Assembly (NCBI GenBank): GCA_016219795.1
Contig: JACRKK010000030.1
Coordinates: 1 to 30,207, forward strand
Reading direction: 5' to 3'
Source of the DNA: Candidatus Woesearchaeota archaeon
GTDB lineage: Archaea; Nanobdellota; Nanobdellia; Woesearchaeales; JACRKL01
Length of the DNA stretch: 30,207 bases
Below, piece by piece: positions 23,401 through 30,207 of the stretch; the stretch's first letter is position 1, and each line of letters starts with the position of its first letter. The notes below the pieces were generated by a model, which was not told the origin of the DNA, ran no database searches, and worked only from the letters and a program-made list of their open reading frames with translations. The translations under genes were made by a program, and so were the position numbers.

Positions 23401-23784
23401 AATCACAATGCTGATGACACTGATCACTGAATTAACCAGGAGAAGGATGGCACCAAACGCATAGTTAATGGCAGCAATAATCTCCAGGGACTTTGACGTC
23501 CCGGCAGCCTTATTTGCAGTCTCCAGACGTTTTTTGAGGGAAACATCGCAGGCGTTGTCCGGCTTGTATTTTCCAGGGCCTAAAGTCACCCCTAAATCGC
23601 TGTCCTGACCAGAGATACCTGCAAGCGGAGTCTTTAACTCCGCAGTCTTCCACTGCAGACCATCCGGTGGCACATACCGCACAGGATTCTGCACCGTGCG
23701 CAAAGCATCCGCAAATGTGAAGGGAATCGTTACCACTAACATGGCCATCATCAGCGCAATCCACGATTTCCACCCCCTCATCAT
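20455..23784 (-). CDS. Large membrane-anchored Cys-rich surface protein with MopE-type metal-binding repeats
   Basis: The 1109-residue protein has a signal peptide (1-25, ending FTFA) and hydrophobic segments near 100-130, 205-225, 268-292 and 302-325. Residues about 370-560 are Gly/Asn/Thr-rich and look like an extracellular beta domain; another hydrophobic stretch lies near 583-597. From about 605 on it is Cys-rich, with TDVDCGGSCLDC near 846. Three copies of the MopE-type motif C-D-x-K-D-N-x-C-x-G-x-x-D-E occur at 931-944, 989-1002 and 1052-1065, and DQDGDGF plus DCDDADATKYP close the protein. Such acidic repeats bind calcium in secreted proteins. It follows the 775-residue gene with no spacing and is the last gene of the operon. 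Confidence 0.85.
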   Translation of the reverse strand: MMRGWKSWIALMMAMLVVTIPFTFADALRTVQNPVRYVPPDGLQWKTAELKTPLAGISGQDSDLGVTLGPGKYKPDNACDVSLKKRLETANKAAGTSKSLEIIAAINYAFGAILLLVNSVISVISIVIGYPIDGSCKGQPYTSAICAANFGWINAWDTFYKPAKLISVDLMGEGWCGLAKNALGSPTSGSAGGQVAATSLAGISPYSSIYIASLCLSFTGIMYNLYKLRAVYSMDACCRSEACNAGVSPSICDNMYCRSSCTYWRGAFYGMFMGIIVSLIARGLAFLFAKIVSEKAAMKIGPTLGVLLSLVQAGFAAMTLQAAIKWIEDAKRMDSASQCGDYKDKFQKMMSDAKMTNYWNFYDPSYASWANANNGWNWGRMWSFGTKGSKGKSPTHNPITVNGPPSNTPAGHTYSMTPKGNINPFGGAAAGTSGGNPLVWTWNEKGYATASIDGKPVYYTFGGKDIPAEFNIGGEKPNTGITWTASRDAATGTLVYTNKGGLGNLKFSFPPQGNPTLTYQDSGGNVVVLTSSDGGKTWQDANGGAATLSGAAADFNNAQQKIKEDGGIPFNNPWTVEMVQGQMYQAFAIILNMIIGSKVQDEIERHCEGVCKSSVVPPPPSAAGTPCADDNRTSYDGQFITQEKETVGGGWFKYSYSGSIQHCNITQGVENLGGRSTYAINYTYFLASLPNPASNNPSARSAPVALGILSFTNSTSFANTSVRMQGNFNAICATIGTSNGTQTTCFHPPVCESWTAFDPAENDCLCGPTNSCNATQYCCGSTCSTLPCNLPLCQVNATVSAESCNCGNTVCDPGSSCCSDTCQASACPPPPAPPSCTDTVKNLDETDVDCGGSCLDCADGKACAANTDCLSAVCENSVCKTVQCIPGNVTTCTDLSGLCQQATKTCSNTGTWEPCSPFTAIPGYEATETKCDAKDNDCNGETDENIAPKLCDKQLGVCVDKTVSCTSGAFPVCTATEYGSDYQTTETTCDGKDNDCDGTVDEGCTCVGGITRPCTTQKGVCKNGIQLCTAGAWGDCDYSAVPDYEPDAEVSCDHKDNNCDGLADETFDQDGDGFTVACPDGRGTFTPSGQRAIPDCDDADATKYPTHGC

Positions 23785-26112
23785 TTAGTTCCACCTTGGT
23801 GCCAGATACTGCTGCACCTCAGACGCAGGCGCCACCACATCACCCATATAATATACCTGCGGATTAAGTCCTGCAAGAGTTCTCAGGTCGTCATTTTCAT
23901 TGCCATCCAGTTCATACACCGCACCGGTTGTATAACGCAGAACCTCTGCGCCCAGGCTTCCGTCCTCCTTTGCCAGAGGATCATCAATATCCAGAAGTGT
24001 TCCGGTCTTCATATGCTCTGCCTCCCATTCGGCTGGAATAATAAAGGTTACGGTGCGGTACTGCTTAACATCCTCGCCCCGCGCATTCCACGGGAATACA
24101 TACTGGCCTGACGGGTAGGGCTGCGGGCCAGTCATGTTTGCCGAAATATTAATAAGGGTATTGCCATAATAGGTGTCTTTCAGTGTTGCATTAGAGGTAA
24201 TAAGCGTGCTTACCATATACTGGCCACCACCAACGGAAATAGTTGTGCTTTCCATTAGAAGTGACGGATAGAACGCATTAAAAGATTGATCACCCTGCTC
24301 ACCCCCTATAATCACTTTGTCTCTGGGAGACAAATCCTTAATGCCCAAAAGAGCGTCTCTGCCTGCAGCATCCATCTGGTCCAGATGCACAGTAGTAAAG
24401 TTGTTGGTTTCTATATAATTCTTCATAAAGACTGGCAGGAGCATTTTCTTAAACTTCACGCGAACGTTCTTCTTTCCGTCCAGTTCATAGTGATATATAT
24501 TCCCCTCCACAAGGGAGGTCGTAGTCAATGCAAATTCCTTGGGCGCGTATTTCTCATGGCGTACTTTAAGAAGCCCGTTGACGCATGTAGGAAGACGAGT
24601 CAGCAGCAATCCCCCGTTATCGGTCTGGCCTACACTGCAGGGATTTGCCATGCGAGTGCAGCTGTATTCTATATCTGCTTTATTGATAGGTTCTTTGGTC
24701 AGACTATCACTGATGTTCAGCACAATTTTTGCGCTGTTGGATTGTCCGTCTGCACAGAAGAATGTCTGCGCCGGTGGCTGGTAGCTCTCCACTGCTGCAC
24801 GCGTCTGCGGGTCAAGCCCGCTTAAGTCCTCCACATAGGGAATGCTTACCCGAGGATTGTTGCCCACAACAACTGCTTCCATAGGGAACTGGAAAGTAAA
24901 GCCCTTCCCCTCTTCAAAAGTGTTGGATAAGGGATTTATCTTTGCTGATTTTGTATCGGTTATCTGTACAAGTACAGGATGGTCAACATCATACTTGAAA
25001 TTGTATTCCCAGACACAGAGCAGCGGCAGAATCTTCAGAGATCCTGAAAACTTTTCCGGCTCAAGGGTCTGTCCTTTCTTGGGGCGGATGTCCAGTTTCA
25101 TGTTCCAAGATGGCCTGTAGCTGAAGTTAACAACAAGATGGGGGACACTATCATTGTACACATTTAAAATCATGCCGTCTAAAGCCCCTTGAAATTCTGG
25201 GTTTGCACTAATTTCCCTGGTAAAATTAGTGCCATTCACCCTCAGAAGGCCGATGTTCACCGCAAGGATGTCTTTGAGCTGGCTTTTCACCTTCTGCTTG
25301 TTCCAGGTTACTCTATCACAATCCACGTTGAATCTGCTCGCAAAAATAGGCGGCAGACTGTCTTTATCCACTTCACTATTGAGGGAGATGGCTTTCAATA
25401 CATTGTATTCAAGGAACGAGTACTGCGCCTCATACGCAGCAATGCCCATTGCCATAGTATAAACGCCTGCAAAATCTATGGGTACCTGATAAGTGAAATC
25501 CTGCAGGTCATACTTCTGGCCCTGGTAGGTTGCCGTTATGGGGAAATAGACCTGCACGATCACCGCATTGGCAAGTGCAGTGGTAACCTGAACTTCACCG
25601 GCAGTGATGTTATACCCTTGCTGTTTTAGGGGCTTAAACTCATCAACACAGGTTTCTACACTTTTTTTGATATAAGTATTCATTTCCTCAGCCATCACCA
25701 GAAGGGACGGTATATTAGCCTCTTTAGCATTAACCCACATCTTCGCCTGATTGGGTGTGCTGCCAAGGCCAACGGTTGGCAGTCCGTTTGTCTGCACCAC
25801 GCTTCTGCCGTCGTCCAGATCCACCACGGCAAGCTGCTCATCGGGAGATACCTGCTCTCCAATCTGCCCCCCTTGTAGCCGCAGCACTTCAAGGCCCTGC
25901 AAACTAGCTCTTTGAATACATTTCTCCACATAAGCCTGGAGAGGTGAGGTGGGCTGTGCTGCCTGTTTTGGAGCTAATTCTTCAGGGCTTATCTGCCCAG
26001 GTGCTGCACCATTCCTGGTCAATAAATAGATACCTATCCCTCCCAGAAGAAGCACAACCACCGCAATAATAATGAACAACGTTGCTTGAGCTTTGGAATG
26101 AGAATGGTACAT
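23785..26112 (-). CDS. Single-anchor surface protein (DPANN-type, unknown function)
   Basis: The 775-residue protein starts with a short polar segment and one hydrophobic helix (about 10-32, QATLFIIIAVVVLLLGGIGI) resembling a pilin-like or uncleaved signal anchor. An acidic/Pro linker follows, then LQAYVEKCIQRASLQGLEVL (59-78). I have the impression that this N-terminal pattern recurs in large DPANN surface proteins, but I cannot check it. The long remainder looks like several extracellular beta-rich domains with few cysteines. It starts 3 nt after the stop of the polytopic gene and its TAA directly precedes the ATG of the 1109-residue gene, so the three are surely co-transcribed. Function unknown; a pilus, adhesion or secretion complex is possible. 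Confidence 0.82.
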   Translation of the reverse strand: MYHSHSKAQATLFIIIAVVVLLLGGIGIYLLTRNGAAPGQISPEELAPKQAAQPTSPLQAYVEKCIQRASLQGLEVLRLQGGQIGEQVSPDEQLAVVDLDDGRSVVQTNGLPTVGLGSTPNQAKMWVNAKEANIPSLLVMAEEMNTYIKKSVETCVDEFKPLKQQGYNITAGEVQVTTALANAVIVQVYFPITATYQGQKYDLQDFTYQVPIDFAGVYTMAMGIAAYEAQYSFLEYNVLKAISLNSEVDKDSLPPIFASRFNVDCDRVTWNKQKVKSQLKDILAVNIGLLRVNGTNFTREISANPEFQGALDGMILNVYNDSVPHLVVNFSYRPSWNMKLDIRPKKGQTLEPEKFSGSLKILPLLCVWEYNFKYDVDHPVLVQITDTKSAKINPLSNTFEEGKGFTFQFPMEAVVVGNNPRVSIPYVEDLSGLDPQTRAAVESYQPPAQTFFCADGQSNSAKIVLNISDSLTKEPINKADIEYSCTRMANPCSVGQTDNGGLLLTRLPTCVNGLLKVRHEKYAPKEFALTTTSLVEGNIYHYELDGKKNVRVKFKKMLLPVFMKNYIETNNFTTVHLDQMDAAGRDALLGIKDLSPRDKVIIGGEQGDQSFNAFYPSLLMESTTISVGGGQYMVSTLITSNATLKDTYYGNTLINISANMTGPQPYPSGQYVFPWNARGEDVKQYRTVTFIIPAEWEAEHMKTGTLLDIDDPLAKEDGSLGAEVLRYTTGAVYELDGNENDDLRTLAGLNPQVYYMGDVVAPASEVQQYLAPRWN

Positions 26113-26115
26113 ACC

Positions 26116-27135
26116 CTACCTCCGCAGAAGCGGCCCGATGACCGCGCTGAGATACACTTTCATCCAGACACCAAATACAAAGGCAATAATCCCCGACACC
26201 ACCTGCTGGACAATAATATATTCCTGTAGAAAGTAGGGGATGGAGAACAGCACCATATAGGCCAGCAGGAGAAACGAGTAGGGCACCAGATAGTAATGGA
26301 CGCGCTTGATGCCTATCCGAAATCCTTCTTTAATCGCTTTCCATATCCTGCCATAACGCCCCAGTGCCATGTAGGATGCATTGACAATGCCCCACATAAC
26401 CACAAGAACAGCAACCCACAGGAAAATGAAGGCATAGAGCAACTTGAGCAAAACCTCAACGCCCGCAAGCGGTCCCTGATATAATGCCCCCCATAACGCC
26501 AGAATGATAAGCATGGGCAGGGCAAATACAGCTGCCCATAGTGCGGTAAGTCCCATGAATTTCAAGAACTGCTTACCGCTGTAGCGTGAGGTGCTGGAAA
26601 GCGCATGCCAAACCCACCCTTTAAAGAACGAAAACAACAAGAAAAACGAGATAGCCAACAGCAGTATGCCCATCAGTGCCCTAGCAGCAAGGGCCTGCGC
26701 CTCAGGAAGCAGGGCATTCTGGGCATAGACATCCACCATCATCCAGATGTTCTTGAAAAAAACAAAGTACAGCACCATAATACATACCATAAGCGCAAGA
26801 GCAAACCCAAAATCAATGAGCCCCACCTTAAGCAGCTTCTTTTTCTCGGTAAAACTTCTGCGCAGAAGAGCAAGCTGCTCATGATAATAGACAAACAGCC
26901 GTGATTTTCCTGCGGTAGGATAGGCGTACCATCCCAGCGGTACCACAACTGCCAGAAGCATAACCCAGGGGCTTACTTTTGCAAGGAGCAGAAACATCAA
27001 AAAAACAGAAAGAGTCAGCGGAAGCACCGACCACGTTAACTTCTCCGCAACTGCATATTTGCGTGGCTCTACCACCCAGACAAGAAGCACCCATAGTACA
27101 TAAACGACTAAGCTAACTACGACGGAAATCTCCAA
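26116..27135 (-). CDS. Polytopic membrane protein (about 8 helices)
   Basis: The 339-residue protein is mostly hydrophobic, with membrane segments near 2-22, 34-52, 56-71, 108-130, 150-173, 195-218, 225-252, 282-300 and 308-330, and a positively charged loop near 90-104 (RRSFTEKKKLLK). It starts at TTG 27135, supported by GGTGAT a few bases upstream and by the lack of an ATG nearby. I do not recognise a transporter family. As the first gene of the envelope operon it may anchor or export the two large surface proteins that follow. Confidence 0.8.
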   Translation of the reverse strand: MEISVVVSLVVYVLWVLLVWVVEPRKYAVAEKLTWSVLPLTLSVFLMFLLLAKVSPWVMLLAVVVPLGWYAYPTAGKSRLFVYYHEQLALLRRSFTEKKKLLKVGLIDFGFALALMVCIMVLYFVFFKNIWMMVDVYAQNALLPEAQALAARALMGILLLAISFFLLFSFFKGWVWHALSSTSRYSGKQFLKFMGLTALWAAVFALPMLIILALWGALYQGPLAGVEVLLKLLYAFIFLWVAVLVVMWGIVNASYMALGRYGRIWKAIKEGFRIGIKRVHYYLVPYSFLLLAYMVLFSIPYFLQEYIIVQQVVSGIIAFVFGVWMKVYLSAVIGPLLRR

Positions 27136-27181
27136 TCACATCACCCTTTGCTCAAAACCTCTGTTTTACACAGCAGAACTC

Positions 27182-27189
27182 CTATAAAA
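27182..27189 (-). promoter_or_regulatory. TATA box of the envelope operon
   Basis: Read on the minus strand it is TTTTATAG, about 47-54 nt before the TTG at 27135, leaving a leader of about 25 nt that holds the Shine-Dalgarno. It faces away from the promoter of the gene at 27249. Confidence 0.4.
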
Positions 27190-27217
27190 GGATTGCGCTT
27201 CTGGCACGACCATAACC

Positions 27218-27226
27218 TTTATTAAT
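27218..27226 (+). promoter_or_regulatory. TATA-like box of the nucleotidyltransferase fusion gene
   Basis: TTTATTAAT lies 23-31 nt before the ATG at 27249, the same leaderless geometry as at 7877 and 16727. Confidence 0.45.
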
Positions 27227-27248
27227 AAGTACGTATTTAATATGTATT

Positions 27249-28040
27249 ATGCCCCCGCAAACCTTCACGAAAGCTGTAAGCAAAGGGACCCGCTTCAACC
27301 AAATTTATATCCCCTCAGCGATGCATAACACCTTTGAAGTGGGTGATGTGGTAGAGGTGCAGCTTATCCGGAAACGTCAACAGCTCTCCTGCAGCCGCAA
27401 CCTTGTGCTCTCTTCTTTTAAAGAAGAACTCATCAAGAAAATTTTTGCAGTGTTGGAAACCAAGGATATCAGTCAAATTTTCATCGTCGGCTCTTATCTT
27501 CGCAATGACGTTGTTGCCCGTGATATTGATATCGTGGTCATCACTCCAGCACAACTTACTGCGGAAAAACTAACATCTTCACTGGAACGGGAACTAGGAT
27601 TGCATGTCCACCTTCTCGTAATGCACCCCCAAAAATGGCATCAACTCCTCAGGATATGTCCTCTTACACGCTGCATGTTTAGGGTGTACGCAACGAATAG
27701 GCCTTTTGATCCTGCGCCTTTGATGCAGGAGAGGAGCATAGACAAGAATCACCTGTTTTTCTTGCTTATGATGCCGGAGGATATCCTTGAACTGGGAGTA
27801 GAATCCAGAGTGTTCTATGACAGCCTAAGAAGGGTATTCACCATAGAGGCCTTTCTTTGGGATAACGAAACAGGCATCCAGGGAATCGAAGAAAAGATAG
27901 CCGGTCAGCTGTCGCCACTTGTATTTACAAAGCTCAAGACAAACCAAATCCTCACTTTTGCAGAACGCAATGATACAGTCAGCCTGCTTCGGAAAAAAAT
28001 CAAGCAAGTTAAGGAGGCAATAAGCAATGGGCAAGCGTAA
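27249..28040 (+). CDS. AbrB-like domain fused to a minimal nucleotidyltransferase
   Basis: Residues about 1-42 match the AbrB/SpoVT swapped-hairpin pattern (QIYIPSAMHNTFEVGDVVEV), a DNA-binding fold common in antitoxins. Residues about 70-130 are a pol-beta-type nucleotidyltransferase core with GS at 81-82 and the metal-binding pair D92/D94 (RDIDIVVI). The C-terminal half (about 165-263) is helical. The overlap of its 3' end with the next gene (14 nt) and the small helical partner resemble MNT-HEPN toxin-antitoxin pairs, in which MNT AMPylates and silences the HEPN toxin. A chromosomal housekeeping role is equally possible. Confidence 0.72.
   Translation: MPPQTFTKAVSKGTRFNQIYIPSAMHNTFEVGDVVEVQLIRKRQQLSCSRNLVLSSFKEELIKKIFAVLETKDISQIFIVGSYLRNDVVARDIDIVVITPAQLTAEKLTSSLERELGLHVHLLVMHPQKWHQLLRICPLTRCMFRVYATNRPFDPAPLMQERSIDKNHLFFLLMMPEDILELGVESRVFYDSLRRVFTIEAFLWDNETGIQGIEEKIAGQLSPLVFTKLKTNQILTFAERNDTVSLLRKKIKQVKEAISNGQA
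28011..28017 (+). promoter_or_regulatory. Shine-Dalgarno of the 107-aa helical protein
   Basis: AAGGAGG lies inside the upstream coding region, 9 nt before the ATG at 28027. It shows that the overlapping small gene is really translated. Confidence 0.6.
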
Positions 28041-28350
28041 GACCATGGAACAGGCAGCAAACATCCTTACCCAATCGCTGCGCCATAGAATAGGCAGTAT
28101 CGTCAATGACCATGAAGTCTATGCCTCCAAATATGCAAAAGATGCCGAGATTTTGTTATCTGAAGCAAAGAAAATGCTGGAGAAATATCACTGGAACGCT
28201 GATGATGCACAACTCTTCAAAAAAATGGTTGAGCGCAAACTTAAGCAGGAACTTACGGAAAAAACATTTCTTGCCGAACGGAAATTTGAGATAATGGATG
28301 AGGAAATAGAAAAAATGCTTAAAGAATGCCAGATTTTTGCATCAAGTTAA
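28027..28350 (+). CDS. Small all-helical protein, partner of the nucleotidyltransferase
   Basis: A 107-residue, highly charged helical protein with a strong Shine-Dalgarno and a 14-nt overlap with the preceding gene. Its size and segments such as YASKYAKDAEILLSEAKKML fit a HEPN-like four-helix fold. The HEPN catalytic signature (R, 4-6 residues, H) is not exact: the nearest is an arginine seven residues before H29-31 in RIGSIVNDHE. I therefore call it only a HEPN-like candidate. It could instead be a structural subunit or coiled-coil partner. Genes downstream are convergent; the 87-nt gap 28351-28437 holds nothing I can identify. Confidence 0.65.
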   Translation: MGKRKTMEQAANILTQSLRHRIGSIVNDHEVYASKYAKDAEILLSEAKKMLEKYHWNADDAQLFKKMVERKLKQELTEKTFLAERKFEIMDEEIEKMLKECQIFASS

Positions 28351-28437
28351 ACCGTATAGCACTAATTATGGCATTTATACATCTGAACATGTCAAGAACA
28401 ATTAATGGCATGCCTTAGTACGAGGCAGCCACAAAAG

Positions 28438-29892
28438 TCAGATGATGTCTTTTAACGGTTTCTTTAAAACAATTCCGGTCGCTTGTTCCCATTCCCTCAA
28501 TTCTTCGAACTTTTCTTCCTTTGCAAATGTACTGTACTTCGCTTGAATCAAATCTTCATCAGGTGGGATGTCTGTTGCACGCCATAAACCCATCACACTG
28601 TGTAAATTCCCAGAATCTACCTCCCTGTGGTACCGGTGTTGTACTACATCCGGATCCGGCCTGAAATCTGAGAAATCTATGCCCCAATGCTCCAAAACCC
28701 AGGAACGTATCGTTGGTCCAAGCAACCTGACGACAGAGTGAGAAGAAAGCTTGCTGCTTCCCTCAAGTTTCCTGAGATGTTCAATAAACTTATAATTCCC
28801 ATTTTGCATTGCATCCGCATGTGCAGCATGCAACCTCTCAAGAAGCGTATGTGCAGGCGGGATACCCGTAGACCCTAAAATTGCCATAATCATCCCATAA
28901 TTCTTGTTGAATTGTTCTGGTTCCTTGGTAAGAAGGTGGTATGCGCGTTGCACACTCTTGGGTGGCGGAACTCCTATGAAATTAAAGAGTTCCCTGATTT
29001 TCTCTGACTCATCCCCTTCGAGCTTCTTTTCAATCAGTCGGGAAACCGCAGCATCAAGGGTTTCCCAAGAAGGCATGACTCTAGTGAGTTTATAGAGCGT
29101 TTCCCAACCACGAATCCATGGTAACTCCAGTCTATTTTCCTGATAGGTAATTGTGTAATCATTTCGAGAGGGGACAAACGCACCAGTTACACCGTATACT
29201 ACCTCTGTTTTTTTTCCAAACGGCAATTTTTGTAATCTTGTTACGTTCCTAACTTCGTGCTTATAATAACTTGTAATTAAAGGTCCGCCATCTCCTCTTC
29301 TGCTATATCCGCTGGATTCTGGGTCGGGTACTGTATCAGGGTGTTCTGTATAGTACTTCTCTATTTTAAGAAAATAAATTTCCCAAAACTCTCTGTCAAG
29401 AAGCCTACGGTATGCTGCTTGCACTACTTTGTCAGGAACCGGCACGCGAGTAAATCTCATAAACCCCCCTAACTTTTCTCTGATTACACTCGGATCGTGA
29501 TCTGTTTCTTTTTCAAAATATCGCCTGTAGACCTCATGAACGGTTGATTCCAACGGCCCTACCCCTGTAAGAGTGTGCAGTTTTTCCCAGTCATAACACA
29601 TATGGTTTAGGTTGTCAGAAACAGCTGCTTCATACGCTGCATGCACGGTTTCTGGCGTTGGTTTTGTTCCGCTGCGCGTTCTTAGAAATAGGAACCGTTC
29701 TGCATCTTCATGGGTTTGAGAGCCAGTAGCGTATTTAAGGAGGTATTCAAGATATTGTTCCTGTACTCTTTGCTCCGCGGGGGTAAGAGAAGTTGATACG
29801 CCTACAATGGGCTGGTCGATGGGGATTGTTGACATGCCTACAGCTTGCCTAAGCCCCCTATATCCCTTTAGGTATAAGCCACGAATATTCAT
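28438..29892 (-). CDS. Helical-repeat protein with PPR-like period
   Basis: The 484-residue protein has no signal peptide or membrane helix. It is built of about 8-9 degenerate units of 32-39 residues that begin with a proline and a P-x-x-x-(V/L)-x-x-A-Y-like helix and often end in a T-G-(V/I)-like turn. Unit starts are near residues 78, 112, 151, 273, 309, 345, 382, 411 and 443 (for example PPPKSVQRAYHLL, PPDEDLIQAKYSTF). About 85 residues between units three and four break the pattern. The period and two-helix form recall PPR/TPR alpha-solenoids, which bind RNA or protein. The start at ATG 29892 has GGAGGGG 5 nt upstream and a TATA box further up. Family not recognised. Confidence 0.75.
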   Translation of the reverse strand: MNIRGLYLKGYRGLRQAVGMSTIPIDQPIVGVSTSLTPAEQRVQEQYLEYLLKYATGSQTHEDAERFLFLRTRSGTKPTPETVHAAYEAAVSDNLNHMCYDWEKLHTLTGVGPLESTVHEVYRRYFEKETDHDPSVIREKLGGFMRFTRVPVPDKVVQAAYRRLLDREFWEIYFLKIEKYYTEHPDTVPDPESSGYSRRGDGGPLITSYYKHEVRNVTRLQKLPFGKKTEVVYGVTGAFVPSRNDYTITYQENRLELPWIRGWETLYKLTRVMPSWETLDAAVSRLIEKKLEGDESEKIRELFNFIGVPPPKSVQRAYHLLTKEPEQFNKNYGMIMAILGSTGIPPAHTLLERLHAAHADAMQNGNYKFIEHLRKLEGSSKLSSHSVVRLLGPTIRSWVLEHWGIDFSDFRPDPDVVQHRYHREVDSGNLHSVMGLWRATDIPPDEDLIQAKYSTFAKEEKFEELREWEQATGIVLKKPLKDII

Positions 29893-29927
29893 TTTTTCCC
29901 CTCCATTTCTGAAAGAAGTAACGGTAT

Positions 29928-29938
29928 CTTATAAATTT
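29928..29938 (-). promoter_or_regulatory. TATA box of the helical-repeat gene
   Basis: AAATTTATAAG on the minus strand lies about 36-46 nt before the ATG at 29892, leaving a leader of about 15 nt that contains the GGAGGGG Shine-Dalgarno (29898-29904). Confidence 0.5.
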
Positions 29939-29971
29939 CACTAAAATTTTTAAAGAAGCATTGTTTTTTCT

Positions 29972-30115
29972 ATGAGGGATGATGTTAAACGCTGGCTGGC
30001 GCAAACTCAACTCTTAATATCCCTTAAACAATTCAAAAAAATGCACCATTTTGAAAAGATGTATCTTTGGAAGTGTTATCATTTGACTGATAAACGCTCC
30101 ATATTTCTTTCTTGA
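29972..30115 (+). pseudogene. Short ORF, possibly a truncated HEPN-domain gene
   Basis: A 47-codon ORF begins MRDDVKRWLAQTQ, which resembles the usual start of HEPN-domain proteins (M-R-x-x-V-x-x-W-L-x-x-A). It continues to YLWKCYHLTDK, roughly where HEPN proteins have a conserved Q-Q-x-x-E-K helix, and then stops. A TATA-like stretch (29946-29955) lies 17-26 nt upstream of the ATG. Its 3' part overlaps the transposase end on the other strand, so I infer that an insertion element cut the gene. The call is tentative; nothing else is visible in 29893-30078. Confidence 0.3.
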
Positions 30116-30207
30116 AGAAATAGCCCAATAACTTTGTTATGGTTTTCAAGAGATTTGGAGAATGAACATGTTTTTCTCACCAATCTTCCAAGTCTTTGTC
30201 TGAGTGC
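30079..30207 (-). mobile_element. IS1-type transposase, C-terminal end (runs off the window)
   Basis: A minus-strand frame open from the window edge to TGA at 30081-30079 encodes 42 residues including LRQRLGRLVRKTCSFSKSLE and NHNKVIGLF. This closely fits the C-terminal region of IS1-family transposases (R-x-R-x-x-R-L-V-R-K-T-x-S-F-S-K), where the arginine-rich motif follows the catalytic glutamate. The catalytic DDE residues would lie beyond the window. The final residues (LQERNMERLSVK) differ from the usual end, so the copy may be decayed or fused to target DNA. I cannot see a clear terminal inverted repeat. Confidence 0.65.

Noticed and set aside
24286..24825. 179-codon plus-strand ORF opposite the 775-residue surface gene
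   Set aside because: Antisense shadow; Cys/His-rich random-looking translation without SD or TATA.
28351..28437. tRNA gene in the convergent gap
   Set aside because: No cloverleaf, no TTCGA-type T loop, and the few repeated words (AATTA, GGCAT) do not pair in the right geometry.

Overview
The window looks like a piece of an archaeal chromosome, most likely from a DPANN-type lineage (Woesearchaeota/Pacearchaeota-like). The lineage is an inference. It rests on AT-rich TATA boxes about 22-30 nt before the start codons of first genes (a leaderless pattern), Shine-Dalgarno (SD) sequences before internal genes, an XPD/Rad3-type iron-sulfur helicase, and large surface proteins with the 'QATLFIIIAVVV' style N-terminus I associate with DPANN genomes. 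No rRNA or tRNA gene is visible.

Region 1 (1-7822) is an aromatic-amino-acid operon on the minus strand, transcribed right to left: aroF (type I-beta DAHP synthase), trpE, trpG, trpD, trpC-F (fused), trpB, trpA. Every junction overlaps (ATGA or TAATG, or 23 nt at trpD/trpCF), so the seven genes look translationally coupled. Together they cover the first shikimate step and all steps from chorismate to tryptophan. The order and the TrpC-TrpF fusion match the enterobacterial arrangement, which suggests bacterial origin. trpE carries an in-frame, palindrome-rich insertion. A divergent ACT-domain protein at 7908 shares the promoter region and is a natural candidate regulator.

Region 2 (8581-13844) holds a small Cys-rich protein, a bacterial-type cofactor-independent phosphoglycerate mutase, a 1003-residue orphan, and a 342-base gap with its own TATA box and several strong hairpins, which I read as a candidate structured RNA or tandem terminator locus.

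Region 3 (13845-20431) holds a MobA/GlmU-like nucleotidyltransferase and an XPD/DinG-like helicase (minus strand). They diverge from a xylose-isomerase-like TIM-barrel protein with a roughly 300-residue insertion, a NYN-domain nuclease behind a long leader hairpin, and a SAM methyltransferase that seems to lack a canonical start at its best SD.

Region 4 (20455-27135) is a tight three-gene minus-strand operon for the cell envelope: a polytopic membrane protein, a 775-residue single-anchor surface protein, and a 1109-residue Cys-rich membrane protein ending in MopE-type calcium-binding repeats. It may form one surface complex.

Region 5 (27249-30207) holds an AbrB-like/nucleotidyltransferase fusion overlapping a small helical protein (MNT/HEPN-like layout), a 484-residue helical-repeat protein of PPR-like period, a short possibly HEPN-derived truncated ORF, and the C-terminal end of an IS1-type transposase running off the right edge.
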